Positions 1 through 11,838 of a stretch of 64,000 nucleotides of DNA are shown here, piece after piece. Made by a program: the position numbers and the translations under genes. How positions within the stretch are numbered: the stretch's first letter is position 1; each line of letters opens with the position of its first letter. A model generated the notes under the pieces. The model was not told the origin of the DNA and did not search any database. It saw only the letters and a program-made list of their open reading frames with translations. The stretch is from Rhodococcus sp. W8901 (GTDB taxonomy: Bacteria > Actinomycetota > Actinomycetes > Mycobacteriales > Mycobacteriaceae): the NCBI RefSeq assembly GCF_013348805.1, contig NZ_CP054690.1, forward strand, positions 1-64,000. Direction: 5' to 3'.

Positions 1-1590
1 GTGAACGACGATCCGAACGCCTTGGCGAATGTCTGGCGCGACGTCGTTGCAGAACTGACCTCCGATGCCGGGGACGGCGCAGCACTCACCAAGGCACAGA
101 AGGCGTGGCTCGCACTCGTCAAGCCGCTCACGTACGCACAGGGTTTCGCGTTGCTGTCGGTGCCGTCGCCGCTGGCGCAGGAGGCGATCGAACGCGATCT
201 GCGGGAGCCGATCCTGCGGGCCCTCAACCTCCATCTGGGGCAGAAGGTCGAGGGGCTGGGTGTGCGCATCGCCGCACCGTCCGAGGACGCCGACACCCTC
301 GGCGAGCCCCTGAGCAGCAACGACATCGACTCCGCGCCCCGCGCGAACGAGCGTGTCGGGTCCACCGATTTCGCCGACGCCGGGTCGGGCGCGCACCGCC
401 GACGCCATCTCGCGATGGGCGCCGCCGACCCCGTCCCGACGGACCTCGCCGAGCACGAGGAGGTCGACGACGACCGCGAGGCGCTGGCCAGCGTCCACGA
501 GTCCTGGCCGTCGTACTTCACCAAGCCGCCGACGAGCACTGCGACGGCGTCGTCGGGTGGCAACAGCCTCAACGCGAAGTACACGTTCGACACGTTCGTC
601 ATCGGCGCCTCCAACCGGTTCGCGCACGCCGCGGCCGTCGCGATCGCCGAGGCACCGGCCCGCGCCTACAACCCCCTGTTCATCTGGGGCGCGTCCGGCC
701 TGGGCAAGACGCACCTGCTGCACGCCGCCGGCCACTATGCGCAGCGTCTGTTCCCCGGCATGCGGGTCAAGTACGTCTCCACCGAGGAGTTCACGAACGA
801 CTTCATCAACAGTCTTCGTGACGACCGCAAGGTCGCCTTCAAGCGGCGGTACCGCGAGACCGACATCCTGCTCGTCGACGACATCCAGTTCATCGAGGGC
901 AAGGAAGGTATCCAGGAAGAGTTCTTCCACACCTTCAACACCCTGCACAACGCGAACAAGCAGATCGTGGTGTCCTCGGACCGCCCGCCCAAGCAGCTCG
1001 CGACGCTCGAGGAGCGGCTGCGGACCCGCTTCGAGTGGGGTCTGATCACCGACGTCCAGCCGCCCGAACTCGAGACGCGGATCGCGATCCTGTCGAAGAA
1101 GGCGCGGATGGACCGTCTGGATGTTCCGCACGACGTCCTCGAGTTGATCGCCAGCCGGATCGAACGCAACATCCGCGAACTCGAGGGGGCGCTCATCCGT
1201 GTGACGGCGTTCGCGTCGCTCAACCGGCAGGCGCTGGACCTCAAGCTCGCCGAGGTGGTGCTCCGGGACCTGATGCCCGATTCGGCGGCACTCGAGATCA
1301 ACGCGGCGACGATCATGGCGGTGACCGCCGAGTACTTCAACACGTCGATCGATGACCTGTGCGGCCCCGGCAAGGCCCGACCGCTCGCGCAGGCCCGCCA
1401 GATCGCCATGTACCTGTGCCGCGAGCTCACCGACCTGTCGCTGCCCAAGATCGGCCAGACGTTCGGCAGGGACCACACCACGGTCATGTACGCGGACAAG
1501 AAGATCCGCAAGGAGATGACCGAGCGGCGCAAGGTCTACGACCAGGTGCAGGAGCTCACCGCTCGCATCAAGCAGCGCTCCAAGAGCTGA
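1..1590 (+). CDS. dnaA: Chromosomal replication initiator DnaA
   Basis: Initiator ATPase that binds DnaA boxes in oriC and melts the origin; 529 residues, GTG start at the first base of the window. Visible in order: an N-terminal domain that recruits the helicase machinery, a poorly conserved acidic linker (about residues 85-185), an AAA+ core with Walker [11 protein letters not shown] near residue 230 and Walker [10 protein letters not shown] near 290, and a C-terminal DNA-binding helix-turn-helix with the signature [12 protein letters not shown] near 491. The box-rich spacer and dnaN follow directly, the standard actinobacterial arrangement. The start cannot be tested because no upstream sequence is present, but it gives the usual family N-terminus. 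Confidence 0.98.
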   Translation: MNDDPNALANVWRDVVAELTSDAGDGAALTKAQKAWLALVKPLTYAQGFALLSVPSPLAQEAIERDLREPILRALNLHLGQKVEGLGVRIAAPSEDADTLGEPLSSNDIDSAPRANERVGSTDFADAGSGAHRRRHLAMGAADPVPTDLAEHEEVDDDREALASVHESWPSYFTKPPTSTATASSGGNSLNAKYTFDTFVIGASNRFAHAAAVAIAEAPARAYNPLFIWGASGLGKTHLLHAAGHYAQRLFPGMRVKYVSTEEFTNDFINSLRDDRKVAFKRRYRETDILLVDDIQFIEGKEGIQEEFFHTFNTLHNANKQIVVSSDRPPKQLATLEERLRTRFEWGLITDVQPPELETRIAILSKKARMDRLDVPHDVLELIASRIERNIRELEGALIRVTAFASLNRQALDLKLAEVVLRDLMPDSAALEINAATIMAVTAEYFNTSIDDLCGPGKARPLAQARQIAMYLCRELTDLSLPKIGQTFGRDHTTVMYADKKIRKEMTERRKVYDQVQELTARIKQRSKS

Positions 1591-2160
1591 CAAGAGCTGA
1601 CAAGAACCGACACAGCCGGACCGTCTCGAGAACGGCACCGCCGCACGATCCACCGACATCCGCACGGATTCTCCCGTGCGGATGTCGTGCTTCCGGGGTG
1701 ACTCGAGACACGAATCCGAAAGAATTCACACCTGTGGATAGGTGTGTGTATAAGGTGTAATCGTTGTGGACAACTGTGGGACAACTTCGAACTGTCTCGA
1801 GGTATCCACAACCGCGCCCGATTCATCCTCGAGTACGTCCTCGAGAAGTCCCCATGCCTCGAGTGCCGGGGACCAGCGACTTCGAGTGTCCATCCACAGA
1901 TTCCACAGTGCCTATTACTGAGATTGAAGTCTTCTCGAGAGAAGTTCTTTGAAAACAGGCCCTGTGAACATCCGGGCGAACCCGACTGTTCACAGCCCGC
2001 CTCGAGGTGTCTCGAGGCGCCGGCGCCCGCTTTTCAACACGACCTCCGAACGCATACGGTGTCCTCTGGCCGCTGTGTCAGACTGCTAGCGCAGCCTCTG
2101 CAGCCTTCGTGCGCAGCTGCTGCAGATACGTCCGTGCCTACCGAGAGGAACACCCGAGCG
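1591..2160. other. oriC: oriC: dnaA-dnaN spacer
   Basis: The 570-base spacer holds no gene and is the expected actinobacterial origin. It carries a perfect DnaA box at 1765-1773 (complement strand) and near-consensus boxes at 1733-1741 and 1802-1810, with weaker ones around 1890-1907 and 1986-1994. The stretch around 1911-1960 is locally AT-richer and is a candidate unwinding region. The palindrome CTCGAG occurs nine times between 1625 and 2016. An open frame that runs through the spacer into dnaN is not a plausible gene. Confidence 0.9.
1733..1810. promoter_or_regulatory. DnaA box cluster in oriC
   Basis: TGTGGATAG (1733-1741, reverse orientation, one mismatch), TGTGGACAA (1765-1773, reverse, perfect TTGTCCACA) and GTATCCACA (1802-1810, forward, one mismatch) lie within 78 bases. 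Spacings and mixed orientation fit an initiator-binding array. Confidence 0.85.
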
Positions 2161-3345
2161 ATGGAGCTTGGAAGTATGAAGTTTCGCGTTGCTCGGGAGG
2201 ACTTCGCCGACTCCGTCGCATGGGTCGCGCGCAGTCTGCCTTCGCGGCCGCCGGTGCCCGTCCTCGGTGGCGTGCTGCTCGGTGCGGACGAGCAGGGACT
2301 GACTGTCTCCGGTTTCGACTACGAGGTCTCGGCGCAGGTGCGCGTCTCGGCCGAGGTCACCACCACCGGTCAGGTCCTCGTGTCCGGCAAGCTCCTCGCC
2401 GACATCACCCGGGCCCTGCCCAACAAGCCCGTCGACGTCACCGTCGACGGCACCCGCGTGCTGATCACGTGCGGCAGCGCCAAGTTCTCGCTGCCCACCA
2501 TGCCCGTCGAGGACTACCCGCAGCTGCCGACGCTGCCGCAGCAGACCGGTTCGGTGCCGGTGGATCTGTTCTCCGAGGCCATCAGCCAGGTCGCCGTCGC
2601 GGCCGGCAAGGACGACACCCTCCCGATGCTCACCGGCATCCGCGTCGAGATCGAGGGCACCAACGTCGTGCTCGCGGCCACCGACCGTTTCCGGTTGGCC
2701 GTCCGTCAGCTCGAGTGGATGCCCACCGCGGGCGAGACCTCCGCCGCGGTCCTGGTGCCCGCCAAGACGCTGTCCGAGTCCGCGAAGACGCTGGGCGGCA
2801 ACACCCTCGCGCCCGTCGAGCTCGCGCTCGGTTCCGGGGCATCGGTCGGTTCGGAGGGCATGCTCGGCATCGTCGCCGACGGCCGCCGCACCACCACCCG
2901 CCTGCTCGACGCCGAGTTCCCCAAGTTCCGCCAGCTGCTGCCGGCCGAGCACACCGCGATGGCCACGGTCGAGGTGGCACCGCTGGTCGAGGCGATCAAG
3001 CGTGTCGCCCTGGTCGCCGAGCGCGGCGCGCAGGTGCGGCTCGAGTTCAACGCCGACGGTCTGCTGCTGTCCGCCGGTGGCGACGATGCCGGCCGCGCCG
3101 AGGAGTCGCTCGAGGCCGACTTCCAGGGTGAGCCGCTGATCATCGCGTTCAACCCCGGCTACCTCATCGACGGCCTCTCGTCGCTGCACTCGGAGCGCGT
3201 GCTGTTCGGCTTCACCACGCCCAGCCGCCCCGCAGTGCTGCGCCCGGCCGGCGAGGAAGCGCCCGAGCGCGGCGAGTCCGGTGCGTTCCCGGCGCCGGAG
3301 AGCGACTACACGTACCTGTTGATGCCGGTTCGACTGCCGGGCTGA
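2161..3345 (+). CDS. dnaN: DNA polymerase III beta subunit (sliding clamp)
   Basis: Ring-shaped processivity clamp that tethers DNA polymerase III to DNA; it also binds ligase, mismatch repair and other clamp clients. From the ATG at 2161 the product is 394 residues, with the three-fold clamp domain sequence from the N-terminus to the C-terminal LMPVRLPG end. I chose 2161 because GAGAGGAA at 2143-2150 lies at usable ribosome-binding distance. The alternative ATG at 2176 (start [10 protein letters not shown]) is also possible and also has a GGAG before it. The open frame continues upstream into oriC but has no homology there. Confidence 0.97.
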   Translation: MELGSMKFRVAREDFADSVAWVARSLPSRPPVPVLGGVLLGADEQGLTVSGFDYEVSAQVRVSAEVTTTGQVLVSGKLLADITRALPNKPVDVTVDGTRVLITCGSAKFSLPTMPVEDYPQLPTLPQQTGSVPVDLFSEAISQVAVAAGKDDTLPMLTGIRVEIEGTNVVLAATDRFRLAVRQLEWMPTAGETSAAVLVPAKTLSESAKTLGGNTLAPVELALGSGASVGSEGMLGIVADGRRTTTRLLDAEFPKFRQLLPAEHTAMATVEVAPLVEAIKRVALVAERGAQVRLEFNADGLLLSAGGDDAGRAEESLEADFQGEPLIIAFNPGYLIDGLSSLHSERVLFGFTTPSRPAVLRPAGEEAPERGESGAFPAPESDYTYLLMPVRLPG

Positions 3346-3412
3346 TCCCCGCGTCGCAGCCGACGCCCCGCGGGCCCCGCTCGAATCACCACTAGTGGAG
3401 GGACATCTCACG

Positions 3413-4318
3413 ATGCAGCTCGGACTGGTCGGACTCGGCAAGATGGGCTTCAACATGCGCGCGCGTCTGCGTGACCGCGGGCACGACGTGGTCGGCTACG
3501 ACCCGCGGCCCGAGGTCAGCGACGTCTCCTCGCTCGCCGAGTTGGCGTCGCGCCTGTCCGGCCCCCGCGTGGTGTGGGTGATGGTGCCTGCCGGCGAGAT
3601 CACCCGCCGCACCGTGGCGGACCTGGCGACGGTACTCGAGTCCGGTGATCTGGTGATCGACGGCGGGAACTCCCGCCACACCGACGATCGGATGCACGCG
3701 GACTTGCTCGAGTCCCACGGCATCGGATACCTGGATTGTGGTGTCTCCGGCGGTATCTGGGGTCTCGACGAGGGCTACGGCCTCATGGTGGGCGGCTCGG
3801 ACGCCGACGTGGCCCGGGCGATGCCGATCTTCGACGCGCTGCGTCCAGACGGCGACCGGGCCGGCGGATTCGTCCATGCGGGACCGGTCGGTGCCGGTCA
3901 CTACGCCAAGATGGTCCACAACGGCGTCGAGTACGGGCTGATGCAGGCGTACGCCGAGGGCTACGAACTGCTCGAGGCCGAGGACCTGATCACCGACGTG
4001 CCCGGCGTGCTGCAGGCCTGGACGCACGGCACTGTCGTCCGGTCGTGGCTGCTCGACCTGCTGGTGAAGGCGCTCGCCGAGGACCCCGGTTTCGCCGAGA
4101 TCTCCGGGTACACAGAGGATTCCGGCGAGGGGCGCTGGACGGTCCAGGAGGCACTGGACCACGCGGTCCCCGCGCCGGTGATCTCCGCCGCGCTGTTCGC
4201 ACGGTTCGCGTCGCGTCAGACCGATTCCCCGGCCATGAAGGCCGTGTCGGCGCTGCGGAACCAGTTCGGCGGGCATGCCGTGCGGGCTGCGGATTCGGGA
4301 ACGGCGACCCAAGGCTAG
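3413..4318 (+). CDS. gnd: 6-phosphogluconate dehydrogenase (decarboxylating), short GndA type
   Basis: Oxidises and decarboxylates 6-phosphogluconate to ribulose 5-phosphate in the pentose phosphate pathway. The 301-residue protein opens with a Rossmann dinucleotide loop GLVGLGKMG, and the catalytic lysine/asparagine segment [13 protein letters not shown] lies near residue 165. Its length fits the short (about 300 residue) class rather than the 470-residue E. coli enzyme. The ATG at 3413 follows the ribosome-binding site GGAGGGA (3397-3403). Position between dnaN and recF is conserved in this order of bacteria. Its stop shares a base with the recF start (TAGTG). Confidence 0.95.
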   Translation: MQLGLVGLGKMGFNMRARLRDRGHDVVGYDPRPEVSDVSSLAELASRLSGPRVVWVMVPAGEITRRTVADLATVLESGDLVIDGGNSRHTDDRMHADLLESHGIGYLDCGVSGGIWGLDEGYGLMVGGSDADVARAMPIFDALRPDGDRAGGFVHAGPVGAGHYAKMVHNGVEYGLMQAYAEGYELLEAEDLITDVPGVLQAWTHGTVVRSWLLDLLVKALAEDPGFAEISGYTEDSGEGRWTVQEALDHAVPAPVISAALFARFASRQTDSPAMKAVSALRNQFGGHAVRAADSGTATQG

Positions 4319-5544
4319 TGTTCGTCCGCAAGTTCTCCCTCCGCGATTTCCGGTCGTGGGACGCCGTGACCGTCGATCTCGAGCCCGGTGCCACCGTGTT
4401 CGTCGGCCGCAACGGGCACGGCAAGACCAACCTGCTCGAGGCGCTGGGGTATCTGTCGACGCTGTCGTCGCACCGGGTGTCGGCCGATGCCCCGCTGATC
4501 CGGGCGGGCGCCGCCCAGGCGTACGCGGGGGCGATCGTGGTCAACCACGGCCGTGAGCTGGGCATCGACATCGAGATCAACGACGGTAAGGCCAACCGGG
4601 CCCGGATCAACCAGTCTCCGGTCCGCCGACCGCGGGAGATCGTCGGGATCCTGCAGACGGTGTTGTTCGCGCCCGAGGACCTGTCCCTCGTCCGTGGCGA
4701 TCCGGGTGACCGCCGGCGGTTCCTCGACGAACTGTTGACCTCGCGGATCCCGCGGATGGCCGCGGTGCGTGCCGACTACGACAAGGTACTGCGCCAACGG
4801 TCGGCCCTGCTCAAGACCGCGGGTGGTGCGTTGCGCCGCGGGTCCAGATCGACCGACGGTGCGAGCGCTCTTGCCACACTTGATGTCTGGGACGGGCATC
4901 TCGCGGTGCACGGCGCCCAACTGCTCGAGGCGCGGCTGCGTCTGGTGCACGACCTCGCCCCGCACCTGGTGACGGCGTACCGCTCGCTGGCCCCCGAGTC
5001 GCGGCCGGCGTCGGTGCGCTATCGCAGCAGTCTCGGTACCTCGCTTCCTCCCGAATTGTTGGATCCGACAAGGGAACCCGAACGTGAGGACGTGGAACTG
5101 CTCGAGGCGAGCTTTCTGCACGAGCTGTCGGTGATGCGGCAGCGGGAGATCGAACGCGGGGTGTGCCTGGTAGGCCCGCACCGCGACGGCCTCGAGCTGT
5201 ATCTCGGCGACCAGCCCGCGAAAGGCTTTGCCAGCCATGGTGAATCGTGGTCGTTCGCGCTGTCGATGCGACTGGGCGCGTTCTTCCTGCTGCGCGACGA
5301 CGGCAGCGACCCGGTCCTGATGCTCGACGACGTGTTCGCCGAGCTGGACCGCAAGCGCCGGACCGCGCTCGCGGGCGTGGCGGCCGAGGCAGAGCAGGTG
5401 CTCATCACCGCCGCGGTGGCCGAGGACGTGCCGGACGAGCTGTCCGCGACCCGCTTCGGGGTGCAGGCGCACGACACCGAGCGGGGCCGGATCTCGCAGA
5501 TCACCGCGCTCGGCCGGATCACCACGACGGGAGGCGAACTATGA
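4318..5544 (+). CDS. recF: Recombination/repair protein RecF
   Basis: SMC-like ATPase that acts with RecO and RecR to load RecA at gapped DNA. The product is 408 residues: Walker A GRNGHGKT at about residues 29-36 and, near the C-terminus, the ABC-type signature and Walker B ([11 protein letters not shown], around residue 335). I take the GTG at 4318, which overlaps the gnd stop by one base and gives the family N-terminus [14 protein letters not shown]; the frame stays open upstream inside gnd but without homology. The stop overlaps dciA by four bases (ATGA), so the two are probably translationally coupled. Confidence 0.97.
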   Translation: MFVRKFSLRDFRSWDAVTVDLEPGATVFVGRNGHGKTNLLEALGYLSTLSSHRVSADAPLIRAGAAQAYAGAIVVNHGRELGIDIEINDGKANRARINQSPVRRPREIVGILQTVLFAPEDLSLVRGDPGDRRRFLDELLTSRIPRMAAVRADYDKVLRQRSALLKTAGGALRRGSRSTDGASALATLDVWDGHLAVHGAQLLEARLRLVHDLAPHLVTAYRSLAPESRPASVRYRSSLGTSLPPELLDPTREPEREDVELLEASFLHELSVMRQREIERGVCLVGPHRDGLELYLGDQPAKGFASHGESWSFALSMRLGAFFLLRDDGSDPVLMLDDVFAELDRKRRTALAGVAAEAEQVLITAAVAEDVPDELSATRFGVQAHDTERGRISQITALGRITTTGGEL

Positions 5545-6104
5545 CCGACGAGCAGCCCGAGACCCAGTCCGGTCCGCAGCCGGAGCTCAAGGGCATCGAC
5601 CTGGCCCGGCGGGCGCTCGAGGAGGCGCGCGCCGCGGCCAAGGCCAACGGCAAGGCCGTCGGACAGGGGCGGTCGTCGCCGCGCGGCGGCGGCATCCGGG
5701 CGTTGCGGTCTCGCCGTCGGAAGAGCTGGTCGGGGGCCGGACCGGACGACCGCGATCCGCAGCCGTTCGGTGCGCTCGCCGGCGCCATCGCCAAGCAGCG
5801 CGGCTGGTCGCCGCGGGTATCCGAGGGCACCGTGATGGGCCGCTGGGTCGACGTCGTGGGCGCGGACATCGCGGCGCACGCCGAGCCGACCGGTCTGCGG
5901 GAGGGCGTTCTCAGCGTGTCGGCGGAGTCGACGGCGTGGGCGACGCAGCTGCGGATGATGCAGTCGCAGATCCTCGCGAAGATCGCGGCGGCCGTCGGGC
6001 ACGGTGTCGTGAAGTCGCTGCGGATCACCGGTCCCACCGCTCCTAGCTGGAGAAAGGGCGATCGGCACATTTCCGGTCGGGGCCCGCGGGACACCTACGG
6101 CTGA
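5541..6104 (+). CDS. dciA: DUF721 protein, DciA-type replicative helicase operator
   Basis: This 187-residue protein belongs to DUF721. In Mycobacterium the homologue between recF and gyrB (Rv0004) is DciA, which interacts with the replicative helicase DnaB and is needed for replication in bacteria lacking DnaC/DnaI. The first 75 residues are charged and low in complexity. The conserved domain begins near residue 80 ([11 protein letters not shown]) and contains the characteristic [12 protein letters not shown] and a LRMMQSQIL helix. The ATG overlaps the recF stop (ATGA). Function is inferred from family and synteny. Confidence 0.9.
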   Translation: MTDEQPETQSGPQPELKGIDLARRALEEARAAAKANGKAVGQGRSSPRGGGIRALRSRRRKSWSGAGPDDRDPQPFGALAGAIAKQRGWSPRVSEGTVMGRWVDVVGADIAAHAEPTGLREGVLSVSAESTAWATQLRMMQSQILAKIAAAVGHGVVKSLRITGPTAPSWRKGDRHISGRGPRDTYG

Positions 6105-6223
6105 GCCCTAGGTTTACCTATAACGCCGTGTTACAGTTACGCCACTTCGTCGAGTGAGTGAACTGGGTCACGATGCTGCCGTGGTGCGGCGGACGGGATC
6201 CGCGTCAGTACCTGGGAGTGGTC

Positions 6224-7135
6224 ATGTCCGTAATGCACACCGCGCATACGCCGGCCACCGCGGAGCCGGAGCACATCCTTCTGCAGGCCCGCAACGTCGA
6301 GTTCGACTGGTCCGACCTGCCGATGCACTGGATTCCCGGTGATCCGTTCAGCACCCACGTGCTCAACGTCCTGCACCTGCTGCTGCCGGCGGGCGAGGAG
6401 TGGTTCGTCGAGACGTACAAGGAGGCCCTGCCCCTCATCGAGGACGACAGGCTCCGCGAGGACGTCGTCGGATTCATCGGCCAGGAGGCGATGCACGCGG
6501 GCGCTCACACCGGCGTGCTCGAGCACCTGCGGGCGAACGGCCTCGATCCGACGCCCTACACCGAACAGATGCACTGGGCGTTCCGGAAGCTGCTCGGCCC
6601 CAGGCCGCTCACCGGTCGCCGCGCCGAGAACCACCTCATCGAACGTCTCGCGATCATCGCGGCCGTCGAACACATCACCGCGTTCCTGGGGGACTGGGTG
6701 CTCAACGCCGACGGGCTCGACCGCGCCGGCATCCACCCGACGATGCTGGATCTGCTGCGCTGGCACGGCGCCGAGGAGGTGGAGCACCGCTCGGTCGCCT
6801 ACGACGTGATGCGTTACTTCGACAAGCGCGAGTCGCGCCGGATCCGCACCCAGCTGATCGCGACACCGATGATCGTGTGGCTGTGGGTGCGCGGCACCCG
6901 CTTCCTGATGCGCAACGATCCCGAACTCGCGAACTGGGCACCGAGCCGTCGCCGTCCGCGGATGTCCGACTTCGTCGCCGCCGGCCGGCGTGGAACCCTG
7001 CCCACCGCAACGGAACTCGGCAAACGGATGTCGACCTACTTCCGTCGTGACTACCACCCGGGCAAGGAGGGCTCCACGGCCCAGGCCGTGGCCTACCTGG
7101 CGTCCTCCCCGGCGGCGCGGGCGGCCTCGCGGTGA
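6224..7135 (+). CDS. Predicted metal-dependent hydrolase (PF10118 family)
   Basis: A 303-residue protein of the predicted metal-dependent hydrolase family, whose biochemical role is mostly unknown. Histidine/glutamate motifs typical of a helical di-metal site are present: GQEAMHAGAH near residue 88, AVEHITAFLGDW near 148 and WHGAEEVEHRSVAYD near 182. I chose ATG 6224 because GGGAG lies at 6214-6218; an upstream start at 6158 adds an unlikely leader. It overlaps the next gene by four bases (GTGA), so it is probably co-expressed with the reductase. The pairing suggests an oxygenase-like role with electrons from the reductase, but that is inference. Confidence 0.75.
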   Translation: MSVMHTAHTPATAEPEHILLQARNVEFDWSDLPMHWIPGDPFSTHVLNVLHLLLPAGEEWFVETYKEALPLIEDDRLREDVVGFIGQEAMHAGAHTGVLEHLRANGLDPTPYTEQMHWAFRKLLGPRPLTGRRAENHLIERLAIIAAVEHITAFLGDWVLNADGLDRAGIHPTMLDLLRWHGAEEVEHRSVAYDVMRYFDKRESRRIRTQLIATPMIVWLWVRGTRFLMRNDPELANWAPSRRRPRMSDFVAAGRRGTLPTATELGKRMSTYFRRDYHPGKEGSTAQAVAYLASSPAARAASR

Positions 7136-8253
7136 AACTGCCCCGCGTGCGCGACCTGCTCACCGCTCACGAGGCCCTCACCCGACCGGCGCCGCCGGCC
7201 GACCTGCAGGGCCGTGACCGTCCCGACCGTGCCATGACGATCGTCGAGGCCGTCGCGGACAAGTACCTGCGCGTGCTCACTGCGTACGACTACGACCCGG
7301 CCGTGGCGGGTCACAACCCGGACACCGCGATGACGCTCGTCGTCACCGAGCGCACGATCGTCGCCGAGGACGAGAACGTCGCGGCCCTGACGTTCGCGGC
7401 CGTGGACGGCGGTGACGTGCCGACGTGGCAACCGGGCTGTCACCTCGACTTCCATCTGCCGTCGGGCCGGCGACGCCAGTACTCGCTGTGCGGAGACCCG
7501 GCCGATCGCCGGCACTATCGCATCGCGGTCCGCTCGATTCCCGACGGTGGGGGCGGGTCGACCGAGATGCACGGGCTGACCCCGGGCACCACCGTCACGG
7601 TGCGCGGTCCGCGTAACGGCTTCCCGTTCGTCCCCGAGGGCGCGGCCCTTTTCGTCGCCGGCGGTATCGGCATCACGCCGATCATCGCGATGGTGCGTGC
7701 CGCACGGGAGGCCGGAATGGACTGGCAGTTCGTCTATTCCGGGCGTTCACGCGAGTCCATGCCGTTCCTCGAGGAGATCGCGTCGTGGGAGGCGGATCGG
7801 GTGTTCGTCCGCCCCGACGACGAGTTCGGCCTGCCCACCACGACCGACCTGCTGGGCCGCGCACCGGCGGGGGGAGCGGTGTACTGCTGCGGTCCCACCC
7901 CGATGCTCGACGCCGTCCGCGGCGGCTTCGCCACCTCGGGTGCCAAGGCGCTGCACTTCGAACGGTTCGGCGCGCCACCGGTTCTCGACGGCCAGCCGTT
8001 CGAGGTGCAGTTGGTGAGCACCGGGGAGGTGCTGAACGTGCCGGCCGACGAATCGGCGCTCGAGGTGATCCGGGAACGACTGCCCGGTGTCGGCTACTCG
8101 TGCCGGCAGGGCTTCTGCGGCACGTGCCGGGTGCGGGTGCTGTCGGGGACACCGGACCACCGCGAATCGCGTCTGACACCCGAGGAACAGCAGGACCAGA
8201 TGCTGATCTGTGTCTCCCGCGCCGACGGCGGACGCCTCATCCTCGATCTCTGA
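7132..8253 (+). CDS. Flavin and 2Fe-2S oxidoreductase (phthalate dioxygenase reductase type)
   Basis: Transfers electrons from NAD(P)H through a flavin to a [2Fe-2S] cluster and on to a partner oxygenase. It is 373 residues. After an N-terminal extension of about 60 residues come the flavin-binding motif RRQYSLCGDP (near 117), the nucleotide-binding GGIGITPIIAM (near 181), the CCGPTPML motif near 252, and a C-terminal plant-type ferredoxin domain with CRQGFCGTC and a last cysteine in ICVSR. Domain order (FMN, NAD, ferredoxin last) is that of the class IA reductases. The GTG start overlaps the upstream stop. Confidence 0.88.
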   Translation: MKLPRVRDLLTAHEALTRPAPPADLQGRDRPDRAMTIVEAVADKYLRVLTAYDYDPAVAGHNPDTAMTLVVTERTIVAEDENVAALTFAAVDGGDVPTWQPGCHLDFHLPSGRRRQYSLCGDPADRRHYRIAVRSIPDGGGGSTEMHGLTPGTTVTVRGPRNGFPFVPEGAALFVAGGIGITPIIAMVRAAREAGMDWQFVYSGRSRESMPFLEEIASWEADRVFVRPDDEFGLPTTTDLLGRAPAGGAVYCCGPTPMLDAVRGGFATSGAKALHFERFGAPPVLDGQPFEVQLVSTGEVLNVPADESALEVIRERLPGVGYSCRQGFCGTCRVRVLSGTPDHRESRLTPEEQQDQMLICVSRADGGRLILDL

Positions 8254-8289
8254 TCCGTGAGCCGAAAGGCTTGACCGAGAGGAACTTCC

Positions 8290-9231
8290 ATGAGCACGCC
8301 GCACTCCGTCGACCCGGGCTCGGTGCCACCCCCGCTCGTCACCAACGGCGCCGTCCGGCTCGCGGTCTTCGAGCAGGGCAACCCGGACGGCGAGACCCTC
8401 GTGCTGGTGCACGGCTGGCCCGACACCCACGAGCTGTGGCAGCACGTGATCCCGCATCTGGCGGACCGGTTCCGGATCGTCAGCTACGACACCCGCGGCG
8501 CCGGGGCCAGCTCCGCGCCGACCGCGGTGTCGGCGTACGCGCTGCAGGAGCTGGCGAAGGACCTGTTCGCGGTGATCGACGCTGTCAGCCCCGACGCGCC
8601 GGTGCACGTACTCGCGCACGACTGGGGCGCGGTGGAGTCGTGGGAGGCGGTGTGCGAGCCGGGGGCGGAGCGGCGGATCGCGTCGTACACGTCCATCTCG
8701 GGACCGAACCTCGACCACCTGGGTGCGTGGATGCGGCGCTCGCTGGCGCAGGGCCGGGTGGCCGGACCGCTCGCACAGGCCGCGGCGTCGGCGTACACGG
8801 TGCTGTTCCAGATCCCGGGGGTCGGCACGCTGCCGTTCCGGCTGGGGCTGTGGCGGATCTGGCCCACGTTCCTGCGGTTCTTCGATCGGATGGACCCGTC
8901 GCTGGTCCGGCCGTCGCCGACGCTGCGCTCGGACATGGTGACCGGGCTCAAGCGGTATCGAGCCAACATCCGGCCGCGGCTGCGTCACCCGCGGGAGCGG
9001 CGCACCGACGTCCCGGTGCAGCTGATCCTGAACCGGCGGGACCTGGCCGTGCGTCCGGTGGGTTACGAGGACACCGGGCGGTGGGTCTCGGACCTGCGGC
9101 GACGTGAGTTGCCGGCCGGGCACTGGTCGCCCGTTTCCCACGGGCGCGATGTGGCCCGACTGACCGCCGAGTTCGTCGATGATCTTCGCGGGGACACCGC
9201 AACCGACAGCCTCGGGGCCGGTTCCGCCTAG
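8290..9231 (+). CDS. Alpha/beta hydrolase, epoxide-hydrolase-like
   Basis: A 313-residue alpha/beta-fold enzyme. The oxyanion motif HGWPD sits near residue 41, and the nucleophile elbow AHDWGA places Asp111 where lipases have serine; aspartate is typical of epoxide hydrolases and haloalkane dehalogenases. The base histidine is probably in AGHWSP near residue 277. It lies 36 bases after the reductase on the same strand, with GAGAGGAA before the ATG, so it probably belongs to the same operon. Substrate unknown. No halide-binding tryptophan can be assigned with confidence, so I prefer epoxide hydrolase. Confidence 0.78.
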   Translation: MSTPHSVDPGSVPPPLVTNGAVRLAVFEQGNPDGETLVLVHGWPDTHELWQHVIPHLADRFRIVSYDTRGAGASSAPTAVSAYALQELAKDLFAVIDAVSPDAPVHVLAHDWGAVESWEAVCEPGAERRIASYTSISGPNLDHLGAWMRRSLAQGRVAGPLAQAAASAYTVLFQIPGVGTLPFRLGLWRIWPTFLRFFDRMDPSLVRPSPTLRSDMVTGLKRYRANIRPRLRHPRERRTDVPVQLILNRRDLAVRPVGYEDTGRWVSDLRRRELPAGHWSPVSHGRDVARLTAEFVDDLRGDTATDSLGAGSA

Positions 9232-9315
9232 GGTTTCACCCGCCGGGGGCCGAGAAAAGTCGTCTGCGGGGCAGCTGGGGGTGTGTTAGGCGCCCTGTAT
9301 GTCTGCACGTACACG

Positions 9316-9321
9316 TAAGAT
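9316..9321 (+). promoter_or_regulatory. Candidate -10 element of the gyrB promoter
   Basis: TAAGAT about 150 bases before gyrB is a good sigma-A-type -10 hexamer. A matching -35 is weak (CTGTAT at 9295-9300). The spacer 9232-9473 holds no gene. Confidence 0.4.
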
Positions 9322-9335
9322 GGTCGGGTAACTAG

Positions 9336-11507
<2,172 letters not shown>

Positions 11508-11519
11508 GTGACCACCCTA

Positions 11520-11566
11520 CCGAGCCGGGCGTTTTGTGATGTCTATCACTTTAGCGCCCGGCTCGG
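11520..11566 (+). terminator. Hairpin terminator after gyrB
   Basis: CCGAGCCGGGCG (11520-11531) pairs perfectly with CGCCCGGCTCGG (11555-11566), and an inner stem GTGAT/ATCAC lies within the loop. No U tract follows, which is common for actinobacterial terminators. The rest of the 331-base gap before the kinase shows only a short inverted repeat (CCGGAG 11708-11713 with CTCCGG 11722-11727) around a TAGACT -10-like hexamer. Confidence 0.75.
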
Positions 11567-11838
11567 CGCTATCCGGTGAAGGTAGTAGGGCACGCCGGTA
11601 TCACTGTGCCTGTTCGGTCGGGGTCGACCGAACAGCGCGGGGGTCGGTCGTCCACATGAATCACGACACGATATCGACTCGGGAACGATAAGGCTCTGCC
11701 TGGCGTCCCGGAGCATTTAGACTCCGGAACCGCCCAGGGCTGTCCTCGACTCCCTCCGGCGAAACTTGTTCTGTGGTCCGGGGGAGGGCACGAGCGCGGC
11801 ATCTTGTGCTGGACCTGGGTGGAAAGTGAGCTTGGACG

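Noticed and set aside
1744-2160. In-frame extension of dnaN into the dnaA-dnaN spacer
   Set aside because: The segment holds DnaA boxes and has no clamp homology.
6119-6140. TATAAC and repeated GTTAC upstream of the metal-dependent hydrolase as promoter and operator
   Set aside because: Arms are only four to five bases and no -35 fits; too weak to annotate.
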